Shown here: positions 1-14,100 of the stretch, one piece after another
Layout of the letters: every line of letters starts with the position of its first letter
How positions within the stretch are numbered: the first letter of the stretch is position 1
Source of the DNA: Fratercula arctica
Lineage: Eukaryota; Chordata; Aves; Charadriiformes; Alcidae
Length of the DNA: 64,000 nt
Direction of reading: 5' to 3'
Assembly: GCA_947846985.1 (NCBI GenBank)
Contig: CANTUZ010000001.1
Coordinates: 110,067,757 to 110,131,756, forward strand
Made by a program: the position numbers and the translations under genes
Notes under the pieces: generated by a model
Told to the model about the DNA's origin: nothing
Database searches by the model: none
Seen by the model: the letters and a program-made list of their open reading frames with translations, nothing else

Positions 1-1826
1 AATAACTTTAGCACAGCTTTTAACCGCAAAATTCTTAAAGTCTTGTTAGTAAGAAATGTGAAAATATAGTAAATGAGGTAGCTGCTGGAAGCACAGAAAA
101 TGTAACAGCGTTATCCAATATGCACCACTGTTAAGCATAGTCACTTACACAGATCTGTTGATCATGACAGCAAATAAACAGAACTGCTGTTCTGAGGTTC
201 ACCCAATGCTAAACTGTTATGGCCTGGTAGGACAATACACCACCACCAATATACTTACTTCTTCTCTTCAATGAAGAAAAGAACCAATGGTTTGGTTAAA
301 AAGGGCATATTTTTCTCTGAGGCCATGGGTACCTCCAATCATGGAAATTCTGATACGTGTAAGAAATGTTTTGTTCATTGTCTGAAAAAGGGACTAACAT
401 GTTGTTTGCCTGATTCCTGTAACACACCAGTGATTGCACATAAGATATAATTTAAAACACAGAACATTTATAAAAATTAAGTGGTATGATTTTGACAGTA
501 TTGCGTAATGTGCAACTAAAGTACAAACAATAACTCAGGAAGACTATCTTGCCTAAAATTAACATAAAGTGAGAAGGAACTTTGCAGCTCATTCTGCATA
601 ACACAGGAAAACAAAGACCAGGAATGTCATCCCTGATCTTTAGATTCTGTAGCAACTTTTTCTTCATCTGCCAAAGGCATTTCAGAACAACATATTTACT
701 TTTACCAACAATAATTAATGAGGCTTCTGATGAAACCGTCCTCTTCACAAGATAGCTAACTCTGTTTCTTGTAATTCAAAGGAACTTGAAGTGTTTTTAA
801 CCATGACACCTATGCTGACTCTATGCCATTTTTACTCCTTTTAAATAATTTTAAAACTGCAACAAAGCATTTTTAGAACTAAAACAGCCATCTAATATGT
901 ACCAAATATTATGTTACAACAATGACAAAGCTAAAAAAGAAAGAATTATGCCAAATTCTCTGGTCACAAATATACTTCTTCTCTAAAAACTCACTATGAC
1001 ATGGCACGGGGTGAGGGGAAATAGACTAATTCAGTGGGAAACATCAGATTTCATATCTCTCTTTCATCAAATAAAATCATCTTAAAGTAATTCAGCCACA
1101 TTCTCTGAAATTTGACATGAGCCATGTGTGGATTGCTTGCATGAAGATAAGTTCTGTTCCCAAAGAACATGAACATAGAGACACTCAATACATTGCCTTC
1201 ACATCAGGACAGTCCAATTTGAAGACAATCTAAAATTATATCTTGTTTCCACCCAATAGAGGAGATGACCCTAGCATTCTTTTGTTTTCATTTGGAGTCT
1301 CCTGAAATACATTTTTCTGTTTGCACCACGCTATGAGTTCAAACTGAAATTCTTTAAACGTGTCACTATTTCATTTTTCAACCATGCTACAGGACAGTCA
1401 TGGAGGGCTGTCAGGACATGGAAGTCTTGTGAAAGACCAATTTTTCTAACCCTGAACTAGGAATATAATAGTAGTAATAATATGATTAAATCTGAGTACC
1501 AGAAGAGCCATAATATTTAAGTATTTCCATTTGCTGCTCTGCTGGATTTCTGTGCAGCCTCACTTCCCTATCTCCTTTTTCATTTGGTGATTCATATTAG
1601 AATTTAAAGAAGGTGCAGAGTAGAAATATTTATATAAAATATAAGCATAAACCCTCGCTATTTTCTTAGAGAGGTTTAATGGGGCAAAGAAATTCCCTAT
1701 CTTTCACCCTACTTTCACCCTTTCTACAGGTGAAACTAAACACAACTGAGTAAGCCTTCTTTAAAATGTGACAACATTTTAACATTTAACTCAATATGTA
1801 ACAACACAGTTTTCATTCAATGGGAC

Positions 1827-1845
1827 AAAAAAAAAAAAAAAAAAA
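1827..1845. repeat. A19 homopolymer
   Basis: Simple A tract in intron 2. No adjacent retroposon was recognised. Confidence 0.9.
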
Positions 1846-2330
1846 GGCAAGTACAAGGTTCACTTCCAAAGTTTCAGGGATGCAACCCTACTATGCTTAA
1901 CAGAGAGAGTTACCCCCATTTACTAGAGGTTTGGTTAGTAAAGGAAACAGAACACCAAAAGAGGCAAAATAAGGTTCTGTGTGTCTTTAAAAATTAGGTG
2001 GGAGACTTAAAGGACTACATTGACGTTCAAACTCTCAACGTTCTTCAACTGACTGTAATGGCAGAGGAAAGTAATATACACAAACTTGGAAAAGTAGCTA
2101 AAATAATTGTTCTTGCTTTCCTCAAGCAGAGATAACTACATTATAAGAAGTAGCACATTTGCACATAACTTGGACCTCATTGCAAAGAAACTTCTCCTAA
2201 ATGACATTACATCTTTTGCTAAAATATGCTTCAGAAGCAGTTTATAGTAATCCAGGCTTTCAATGCTTGTTACAGCTGCATAGTAAAAGTCAAGGTAAAC
2301 CCACCATTGATAGATGGTAGGTTTTAAGAA

Positions 2331-2410
2331 GCATTAGCAACAGCACTACTATTAAGCCTCCTACGCCCCAAGCAACTGTTGCTAATGCCATTGCTTGTAG
2401 TAAGCAATGG
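2331..2410. repeat. Two adjacent inverted repeats (hairpins)
   Basis: GCATTAGCAACAG at 2331-2343 is perfectly complementary to CTGTTGCTAATGC at 2376-2388 (13 bp stem, 32-base loop). It is followed at once by CCATTGCTT (2388-2396) pairing with AAGCAATGG (2402-2410; 9 bp stem, 5-base loop). No target duplication or known transposon end was recognised. Function unknown. Confidence 0.7.
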
Positions 2411-5400
2411 TACAGCTTCACCGGATTTTTTGATAGGTACTTAGGAGCTTCATGAGATTCTTGTAAAATTGAAATTCATCTTTGTTATGTACGCACATAG
2501 GCATTCAGATTAAGTCACTTGTTTATCAGCAAGGTATCAACAGCTCCGGTAACAAAATCCATGAATCTGTTCATTAATTTCAGCTTGGCTTAAAAACATT
2601 GATGCTGTACAATGGCAGTCAGGAGAGCATGTTCACTAACAACACCATAAAGATTGAACATACGATGATAACAATACACAAAGAAATATGACATCGCATT
2701 GTGAGAATTGTATTATTGCTGTAGAACCACCAGGTAACAGGGCTGTTAAATCATCTTTCATATCAGTCCTGTGCTGTGGAAGGTTTTTTGTTTGTTTTTA
2801 AAGTCACAACATGGCAATTCTATAATTGGGACATTCCTGGGATCTAATGTAGAAAGTATTTGGAGTATTATCCATTGTAAATTGAAAGCAAATGTGAGCA
2901 GACTTTTATACACAAGAGCTTACTTACTCTAAGGTACCCTGTTACTGAGGTTAGAGATAACATTCATGTGTACATACTTTACAAATACGTTTGTAAAAGC
3001 ATGGCTCTTGAAGCAAATCCACGTATCAATGGAAAATAGAAGTGTGATAAAAGTTACCTAGAACTTTCATGGCAAATGTCAAAGAAGTTCACACAGAAAC
3101 ACGTTTTGAAATAAAAATTCACAAAGCCACTGACAGCAAACATAACCAAATTAATTTGCATTTTATTTTTCTCAACATCCTCAAAAATTTAGAGTGGAGA
3201 AAGAAAGATTAATATACTCCTGCAGCTATTGTTGCCACCCTTGACATGGGTAGATTTCTACGTAATGCTATATAACAGACATCCACGAGATCAGGAGATA
3301 AAATTTTCCTCAAAAAGGAGTAATTGAAGGAAAAACGAAGAAAAAATTAAACACTGACTCAAACTATCACACACCAATAACTGAATTTGGTCTTGACTGG
3401 ATGCATCCATTCACCAGACAATACTGAAAGATTCAAGCATATGAAGCAGCTACAGCCACCTTCCAGTCTGCTAACGGGTAACTTTCCACTTTTCCAAAAC
3501 TGCTTCTGCTTCTCTACTGTGAAAAATCACTTTTGTTTCCCAACTGTTTATGTGATAGCCAAAATAAGTCTCCAGCCCTTACTCTGAGGATCAAGCACGG
3601 TGCCATTTTGTGCTCCCAGCTGTAAAAACTGACATTCATAGAGAGAATTACCCAGTTCTGTTTTGACAGGGACATGCCCTTTTTCACGTTCTTTAGGACC
3701 TTTCACCACTGGAGAATGTGTCACTGGTAGGCAGCAATCCGAAACCAGCTACATTCCTCAAAAACAAAACATGGAGCTAATTTAAGTAGGTCTCCGGTGA
3801 TCAAAAGCCTGAGTTCAGGAAGTCAAGAAGATGGAGGCAAATGGACTTGTGGCAGCCTAAATCTGAAGGATGACTACAGACCGTTATCTGACTACCCCAT
3901 CACACACCCTTTCTGGGCTACCCTACTGGAACTTCATTCTATTGCAAATAAAGTTTGAACACATACAGCAAGTCTCCATTTCAGAAATCTTTTGGGGAAT
4001 GACATTTCAAACAAAGATGAAACCGGACAACTACAAAAAAAGCCATCCCCCAATTAAACAGGAGTTACATCTCTTTTATTTAATTGACTTGTAATACAGC
4101 TTTCTGTTGAGTTCCTGTTTATGCAAATTTATATCTTTCTCATTTATGAAGATCTTACACATCTAAATTACGCAGAAAATGTCATGTAATATTAAATTAC
4201 GAACCTACTTTGCACAGGGCTGTGTAGCTTAGAATAGTTTTACTAGTCTCTAAAGTGTCTGAGATATTTTAATTCTTGAAGTATCAAGTGGCTAGCTATT
4301 TCATTAGAGAAAGTTACAGTCCCTGCAACATAATCAAACCAAATGTAGTCCACGGAGGTTCAAGTACTAGTTTAGTATATTTAAGAAAGATATCACTCTT
4401 TACCAGCAAGAAATATCACCTTGTTTTTAATATTTGGGGACAGGGTTGGTCATAGTTTCAAGGAAATAACCACAGAACTGCAGGAAATACAGCTGAAAAA
4501 ATATTTCTATCTATATAAATAATATTACAGAGAAGATATAACAAAACCTCAATGCCATGAGCAGATACATGAGATCTTCAAACATTCTGGAAAGGCCACA
4601 AGAGGCTGAGACTGAATAAGAAAGAGAATTACTTAATTAAATTTGCTGATAATAAATGGTATTTAGATCTCATTTGATGGTGTTCATTGAGGACTACACT
4701 ATCACGACTGACATACACGTCACTGAAAGAAACTGTAGCATCCTTTGGATTAAATCAGATGCATACATCAGTCAAATCACCAAAGAAAGGTTGATGAACA
4801 GAAAGGAACAAAGCAGAGAGAAAACTCTCTCTGCAATTTTATGACTTAAGATTTTAGTTTCTCCTGCGTTGTGGCTATCACATCTAAAGCTATTTTTAAA
4901 GTTCTTAAAATAGAAATGTATTTAAGAAGATAAAACAGCTTTTTACATACTGCGCTACTGAAATTTTTGTAGATTTGAAATCCCTCTACATTTCTTTCTT
5001 TGCAACTGCAGAATCTATGCACAGTGTACCTAAAAGAACTAGTCCACCTTATTACATAGGCAACATTCTTTGTGGACTACCTCAATGATGAGCATTGGAA
5101 CTGCTTAAAAAAAAAAAAAAATCTGCATGAAGGAATAACAGACATGAAAATTTGTTTTTAGTATTAATCTGAACCTGAAGTCAAACCTACTCATCCATTG
5201 AACAGTGAAGGAATGTCATCTAGTTGAAGTTGTCACCATAAGAAGAAAATTGTGATAAATTCCCTTGTTACAAAACAAACTGGTGCAGACAGGAGCTGCT
5301 TCTTCTAGCAAGAGCTAGAAGTACAGTACAAAACACACTTCTGCTTTCTACATTTCACAAAAGTTTTTTGGTTAAACTTGCAGCATCAAAGAATATAACC

Positions 5401-7708
5401 GAACAAGTACTCTAAACGATCTGCTGCACTTTATAAATGAAAACCAAACAAAGGTAATTTTACGCTGTAAATATATAAGAATTAAACTATAACATAAAGA
5501 TTTGTAAAACAGCAATTGTTTATGACTGCATGTATACAAATGTAAATGCTGTGGTGCCCAAAATGGGTGTACTGAGAAGCTAATTAAAACAGTTTGCTGA
5601 TTTGCAGCAATCCACTGTGAATGTAGCTACAGTTTATAATGACGATGGTGTTGCAGCTACAATGCACAGATTTTGAATTTAATGCAAATTTATTCCATTA
5701 GCCTTCAACTCTTGCCTTGTTCCTCACCTCTTCCGTGCTATTTAAAGTGGTTTGGTTCTTTTGCACTGTCACATCACTAGCTTTTCTATTAAAATAATAA
5801 CCTTTTCTCTTAAAAGTCTTTGTCTATAATCTGCCGGTATACAATTAAAACTGTATACCATTATACCTACAAATCTTATTTCCAAATATAGATTGTGAGG
5901 TTTTGTTGCCTTACAGCATTGTTGGTGCTTATTTTCTGACACTAGCCCTTGATATGACAATAATTTTGAGCTGGATTAACTATTTAATGCTATACTATTG
6001 TTAAGTGGTATACATTTGAAACCTTTTAAGAAGATGCTATTTTTTTTATTTTTTGTCTTGAGTGTTGTTAGAGGCTCTTAAAAAAATTTGTGGCGATATC
6101 AGTATCTTGCATTCAGACCCTGTCAGTTATACTCTCTACTGTAATCTCATGAAGATGACTTGAGGCAGGGGTGACAAACGTATTTAGCAACTATATGCCA
6201 GTTGAATTGATGCCATAGCATACCAACCACTGAAGTCTACCTCATGTTTCTGGTTCTGATGAAAAAATTATGGAAGACACAGAAACGCTACATGCATTTC
6301 AAACATCGCTTCAAGGTACATCACAAAGCAAAAGAACGTGAAATAAGCACAACTGTCCATGCTGCTTTGCTGCATGGATACAACATTAAAACTCATTTTA
6401 AGAATCAGTGAGCGGTGCTATAAAGTAAACAGCAGCAATTAGATAAAACTCAAAATCTCTTAAACATTACACCCACTCAAAATTACACCTACAATAATAT
6501 AACATTTGGGAGTAACCAATCACCAGATAATTTAAACAGGTTATACATTCACTTGATAAGCATACTTCCAGCTAGCCAGAAACTAATTACTTTTATCACA
6601 AAAAGCAGTAACAAGGGAACAGCATGGTCACAGATCTTAATCATGTGTATTTACTGTATTATATGTGATGCTCAACATCCTTCTGGTAAAAGAATTATGA
6701 AAGTCCTTGGGATTTTCTGTGAACGTGAGCAAGACTAGGGAAAGAGCTCAAGTAAATGCACAAATTTATAGTTTATTTCCTTTGCCTGCTGTGAGACTTA
6801 GGAAAATCCATCCCTCCTTCCAAAGCCATACACCAACAGTGGCATTTAACTTGTCTAAAAGTTAGGAGCGTCATCAGAGCTAGTTAACAACATTAATTGT
6901 TTAGTCAACAGAGAGATTAGTGTTTTCAGAGAGTGACTCACCCAGTTCTGAGCTAGCTCTTCAACATGACACCAGATGAATTGCTACAGATTACAGAGGA
7001 AGCCTAGGCAAACAACTTAAAATAGATACCTAACTTTTGAATTGCAAGGTTTAGTCTCATACTTCAGTACCCCAAAACTGATATTTTTTGACCTACACTT
7101 GGCCCTCCATGTAAACGCTTAAAACCCTTTCATGTACACCCCCTTCCTTTAAAATAAGTTGAGTTTAAAGGGCATACAGGAAGAGATAAGCATTACAAAG
7201 TGATGTGAACATACTTGACTGCTCCTTCTGTTGGCCAAATACTTAGAACTAGAGAGATCATTTGTGGGCCACTTCTTTTAGAGAAACAAAAAATATTTTT
7301 GGTTTCTAAATCTGCCATTATTTTTTGCAGCATTTGTTTGTGCAACAACAATTTCAAAAGGTACCCTATTAGGTCAAATTCTGGCTATCCTACCTCTTAT
7401 TACACAGTGCGTTTTGCACAGTTATCTGGAGAGGAAAACACATCTAAAAAAAAGTGAAATTAAAAATTGAAATTAAGTATACAAAATCTAACAAACATTA
7501 AGTAATCAGAATTGCATGTAAGCATAAAAGTATTGAAAATGCACAAAAATGTCTGAATTTCTATAGTGATATGATACCACTTTCTGGCTAATTTTCTGTT
7601 TTCCTATCTCTGTATTAGTAATAATTAACCATGTAATTCCTTCATTGCTTTTAAGTCAATCCCTCAGAGGCAGCTCACACTTATTTTTTTTATCTTCAAA
7701 TAACATCA

Positions 7709-8179
<471 letters not shown>

Positions 8180-9299
8180 TTATCCTGTAGTATAGAATTT
8201 AATAAGAACAGCTATTAACATATTTTTAAAGTGAAAAAAACACTCCTCTGCCTTAATGCACTTCATTGTGTGCAAGGTTCTCCCAAGGGAATACATTCAA
8301 AAGCTTTTTTTCAACAGGCAACCTATATTAGTGAACTAAACCACCGTGTTCCTAAATCACATCCATTTTTATATTGATCTATTCATGCATATAAATTTAT
8401 ACATATATGCGTATGTAGAATTATGAAAAACTAATCCTACAGATACCCTACAGATATCAGACCATCTCTACCAGCAAAACTGGTACTGCTCTCATTCATA
8501 ACACAAAGTCATAGTCAGCCTCATTTGACCTTTTGGAAAGCCCATTAATTCTTGCAATGCTTGCAAAGTCAGTCTAACGTCTCCAGCACCCACAAAGTTT
8601 CTTTATTTTACTTGGACTATCAGTTCTTTTTAGTCACTTGTTAAGAAGTCCCATAGAGGTACAAATGCATGGAGTGCCTGAGTGTTTCTTGCACCTCTTA
8701 CATCAGGGAAAACTATAGCAACTTTTTAGATTACAAAATTTTTTACTGTCTCCAATCTAGAACTCTGATACAATGTGAGACAACTGTACCAGGGACAAAA
8801 GAAAAGTTAAAAGCAAATAACATACTCTTCTAGAAAAGCATTCAATTTCAAACTAATTCAAACTGCGAGCTAATAATTGGAATGAAAAACAAACTATAAT
8901 AGTCTGGATAGATATACACCACAGAAGAATATAGCAACCAACTGGATGCCCAAGAATTCCAAATTAGTAATAAGCAGCTACCAAAACTTTCAAGTTTTTG
9001 AACTGCTGACTCAATTTTGAATTATTATTTTCCTTATTTCTCTCTTGCTTAATATACAGCTTTGTCATGGATAAAATCAGTCTCTTGGGTCACTAGTTTC
9101 TGATTATTAAAAATGTTGATGCCAAGATTTTTCTATTCACATTAATAACATGTTTTTTGAACACCTGTGAAGCACCAGAAAGAATACAAGGTCTATTCAC
9201 TGCAGGTTAATAGACCATAAATCGGTATGGAAAAAGGGAAGGAGACAAGAAGAGAAGAGTCCCAGAGAGAGCTCTGTTTTCAATATACACTATATGTGT

Positions 9300-9360
9300 T
9301 TGTATGAGTATTTTTTATATATATATATTTTTATATACATAAAAATATTCTAAAATGTCA
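9300..9360. repeat. AT-rich (TA)n low-complexity stretch
   Basis: Alternating TA run flanked by T and A runs in intron 1. Confidence 0.8.
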
Positions 9361-11125
9361 AACTTTCAGGTAAAGTTTATTTCACGTTTCCTTCACCTCA
9401 AGGTCATTGATACAAATTAAATGTTACACTTATTGGCTAGCACTAACCACACATTCCCAAATCTCTGGTTGACGACATTGAAATACGTTTGCATTCTGTA
9501 TGCAGTAAAAGAAGATAGTTTTATATGAACATTACCAATCATTAAATACAAAATAACTCAAACAGCAAAACCTACTTGTTAGTCCTTTGAGGAAAGATAA
9601 TATAAGTAGTATTGTATTTAGGAATATATCCCTAAATTATAAGAAATATTTTTTCATTTCTCTAATTTGCTGATTCCTGTACGGATATTAACATTATTGC
9701 AAGATTTTGTCGTACACCTAAAGCAAACAAATAATTATATTTCACATTTACTTTTACCTACAACTGCCTGAGACATGAAAACGAAAGTACAGGCAGATAA
9801 AGAGGAAAGCCAGGGAACTCCTGAATCCTTTTGCTGGCTACACATCACTGTGCAAGTCAGCCCTGCACATCACTCTAAAGCGCGATTTTGAGTTCCACCC
9901 CCCCTAGAGGTAGGGCACAGGCTAAATCCAGTGAGAGAGAGCTAAAAGTAGAAGAAAAGAAAAATTGTGCCAACCAGCACTGATCTTTTGCAGTAGCTAA
10001 AAAAGCCCCTGCTATACTGCTGTTTGCCCTGAGAGCACATCTCCGTCACTGCAAACTGCGTTTGTCTCTACTCATCCTGAACTTCTACACAGCTTTTGTG
10101 AAAAGCCCCTCGTGCAATAACGCTGCTCCCACAACTGGGGTGACCAATTTTAGATCTCTCTTTCCAAGGTAAAAAAGCCCAGAGCTAAAAAACTTCATTT
10201 TGTTTATACTTTTACTCACTTATTATGTACCTCACAAGGAAAGGCACAGGAACAAAGGATTAGAGAGCTAAAAATCAACTGTTATAAGTCACTCTGGAAA
10301 CACAAAAATTCATGCTCAATGTAAAAATGTTTAAAGATAGTTAATTTGAAAAAAAAAAACCCAACAAAAACAAAGTTTGCACGTGTGCTAGTACGTATCA
10401 ATCACATTTGTGTTTTCACAGATTACGCTAGTCAACCAGCACACAATATAGTACAAGCCTCCTATTGTTTCTGTCAGTCTGGCCCAGACCACGAATAAAT
10501 GAATTACCATTTTCAGATATATTGTATGCACGCTTTCCATACTGACATTCAAGTGACTGTACGCTAACTTCAAGTACTGGAGAAAGTGAAAGTTTAAAGA
10601 CTGTCCTCTAAACTTTATTGAAAATTGAGACTCAAAAGTCTTAGGAAGGGGAAAAGTCCTCAGGAAACTGCAGGAATGCTCATATAATTTTTACATTTCT
10701 GGGTAACATTAGAGGAGTTAAAATGACAGAAATATCCATTAGGTTTTTTTTATAAAATGCTAGGATTAAAAAAAAGAAAAAAAAAAGTAATATTTCTCTA
10801 GAAAATTTCATAAAATTGCTTAAAGCAGAAAGGGACAAAAGTTGCATGAGTACTTGACTCGCACATAGTGAGCATTAACCACAGATTTAATCACAACTGC
10901 CTGAGGGGTATAATGGCCTTGACAACCAAGTTATAATCTTTCTACATATCTACACATTTTTAGTTTTATTTTTTTGAAAATCTTTCTTTCCTTTTTGTCT
11001 AGTTATTTAAGCTGCATTTACATTTTATTGAGAAGAAGCAGCTTCAATTATCAGCATAAATCTTACAGTGGGCACCAATCCTGTAATTTTCCTGTCAAAA
11101 ATCCTTCCCAAGGGGCTATTTGTTT

Positions 11126-11156
11126 AAAAAAAAAAAAAAAAAAAAAAGAAAAAAAA
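11126..11156. repeat. A22-G-A8 homopolymer
   Basis: Simple A-rich tract in intron 1. No associated retroposon body recognised. Confidence 0.9.
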
Positions 11157-14100
11157 GCAGAATACCTATTACATGCTGGATCTGCCATTAAATATACAAC
11201 AGAGCATTTTCTGCGTGCCCCCCCCCCAAAGATGACAGCACTGGGTTATATGAACTAACCAACTTGTGTTCTCTGCTTTTATTATAATTCAAGTCTTTCA
11301 TAAAAAGTCAACAGGATGCCACCAATTAAAGTATGCCATACTAATTATTTCATGCTGCTACTTAAAAGAACAATTATATGAAATCATGTTTCCAGTTTCT
11401 TGGACTGTGCCACAACTATTTTTACAAGAATTCAAACAGCTGAAATAAGCAGATGTAAAGGTTCAAAGAAAGCTAGCAATAGATGAATGTTAAACTCATA
11501 GAGTCAAGATCTGCCTTTATCCCCACCTTAAAACTTCCTGTTGGTGGCATATACAAATATAATGTATTGAAAAATAGTAGGGAATGCATTTTAATGAGAA
11601 AGCTGCTGATATCAGAGGTACAAACACTGTGCTGTTCTCCCTAAGGGGGAAAACAAAAAAAGTTATGCGCTACTGGAACAAAGTGCCTCAAATTTGAACC
11701 ATGCAGCCTACGACAGTTAAAAATCAAGACCATATCTACAGTCCGTCTAAACTTCAGCTCAGATGGGATATGGAAAACCTGATTTCCCAAGATCTATATC
11801 TCTAAATAATAATTTATCCTATGACTTATAAAGATGCTGCATGACAGACTTTAGCCGAGAGCCAAAAAGCCAGTATACTCTTGGCTCCATGTCTTTTCCA
11901 TTTCACAAGTATGGCATTTAACACTGATTTTCAGAGCACGAGATCTCTGGTCTTTTATTGAAACACTTTACATTGTAACATAAGATCTGAGTGACCGGCC
12001 TAATTGCTATCAAAGTTATTAGTAAAATGCTGATTCTTGCAAACAATTATACTTCATCAGAACATAAGGGTGTTCCCACTTCCCTGGTATTTCCATTATG
12101 TGTAATTTAAGCTCTTTCAGAAACTTTTCAGAAAGTGGGGGGAATTTTTTTGTGGGTTTGTTTATGTTAACTGGAAAGATATTCCATAACTCTCTTGCTC
12201 TAGTGGCTAGAAAACTTTCTCTAATCCTCAGGTTAAATATACCTCCAAGTAATACGTTATCTCATTCTTCCTGTACTTAAGTTGCCCTTTTAATTCAGAT
12301 CTCTCCACACACTTCTTGGGATTCTACCCCTTTGACATGCAGATTGCAACCTTTTCCTCTTTTATTATCCTCTTGGATTTTGCTTCTTGCTGCCGTTGGA
12401 AATCAACAAACTAATCTCATCTGGTTTTCCCTTCATAAGATTTGCTCACCTTTTCCTCGTCTTAAATTCCAGTTTGAGTTCATCCTTCTCGAATGTGGAA
12501 GAACCAAATCATACACAGTTAAGAGGCAAGCAGACTTTGAATACTATTTCAAGCACACACTGAAAAGCAATGTCACATTACAGGGGAAAAACAACTAAAG
12601 GAAAAATCAAAGTATTTTTCTGAAAGCAGCTTTTCTGCCCAAAAACATGCAGCTAACCTAACCTATTGGGTTTACCTGTTCTCACAGACAACAAATAATT
12701 TTCATGGAAAAAAAACAGGCCAAGAACGATCTGAAGAGGTCATTGTCCCGTTCACTTTTTTCTCTCAACTTCTCCAATTTTTGCAATAATCTTACTCTGA
12801 GTATAGTACCCTTGTTCAGCCTAAATAAAACATCTGATTTCCTGAGCTTTATAGCCTGCAAGAGTAATATTAAAAATCAACTATTTTGAAATTTCCTTTA
12901 CAGGTGTTGCAGTCTTCCCTCTGTAACCAAAGACATGAAGTAATTAATGAAGGCAGTAATGCTGTGCCTATAGCTTTGGATTTTCCTAAAACACTCTACT
13001 GTAAGAACAGAAGTTTCACTTTTTAATTCTCTTTTGGCATAAAGCACACGAGCCAAAGCTACATTTAACTGCTACTTCCAAAACGCTGATTTGAGAATAG
13101 TGTTGGTCATTGTATCACTTTGGACTCAGTTCTTTGCACAAGATTTTATTTACAACAGTTGCTCATCTCTAACAACTACAGATTGAACATATAGTCTAGA
13201 AAAAAAAATAATAAAATTACGCTTTTTACTGAAATCCTGCCATTACTTTGTACAGTTATAACTGTGAATATTTCCATAACTACTTTAAAAGGATGCCACC
13301 TTTACAAACAAAAGTGTCAGGCAATGGAAGTGTTGCAGTCCTGCAAGTGAGCCGGTATTTGTACACTAAGAAAAATGAACAGTTGGAACGTAACAGCACT
13401 GTTACATCAGTTGATTAATGCCCGCCCGGGCTACATTACTGGAATGCATTTTAAGATGTGTTTAATGGTTCCAAATACTGATCTGGGAATAGGTCCAGTT
13501 CTTTCCAATAACTTAGATACTATAAAATGTGACAAGAAAGGCTCTCACTTTGGATCAGTAGCATCTGCAATTCCCCTACATGTTCCCAGTGAAGAGTAAC
13601 GTCTCCATTTCTTTTTCTCAGCACACAATGGAAAACAGGTGAGCAAGATGGAACTAAGAAGAAAAGCACTAAATGCTAACTGATCATTCCTACCACGAAA
13701 CCACTGTTATGTTCCCTGAAAAAGAAGTTGTTCTTTTTTCAGTTTACACCCTTACATCAAGGAATCCTTTTGTTTCCCTTCTTTAATTGCTATTGGAGTT
13801 CCCGTTCCTAATGAGAGATTAAATTATTAATAAATGTTCTTTTTCATTATTTCTGCTACTGAGGGATATTTTTGGGTAAAGCAAGTTGCACTTTAAATAC
13901 AAAGTCTGATTATAAAATATAAAAAGTTTTGTGGGCCATGGCTTGTAAACTTAAGTTGTAGGCACCCACAAAACATTTTTCCCCACTCAGAAAGACAGCA
14001 TTATTTCATGTTGCTAAGACAACATGAACTACAATTACATTTCTGTCATGGCTACCACACTATCAGGAGATGTCAGAAACCAGTAATTTACTGTACACTT

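Noticed and set aside
1..7700. ROBO1 Ig2 exon expected downstream of Ig1
   Set aside because: I searched by eye for the complement of codons for LRDDFRQNP and RGGKLMI and saw none, so it lies outside the window.
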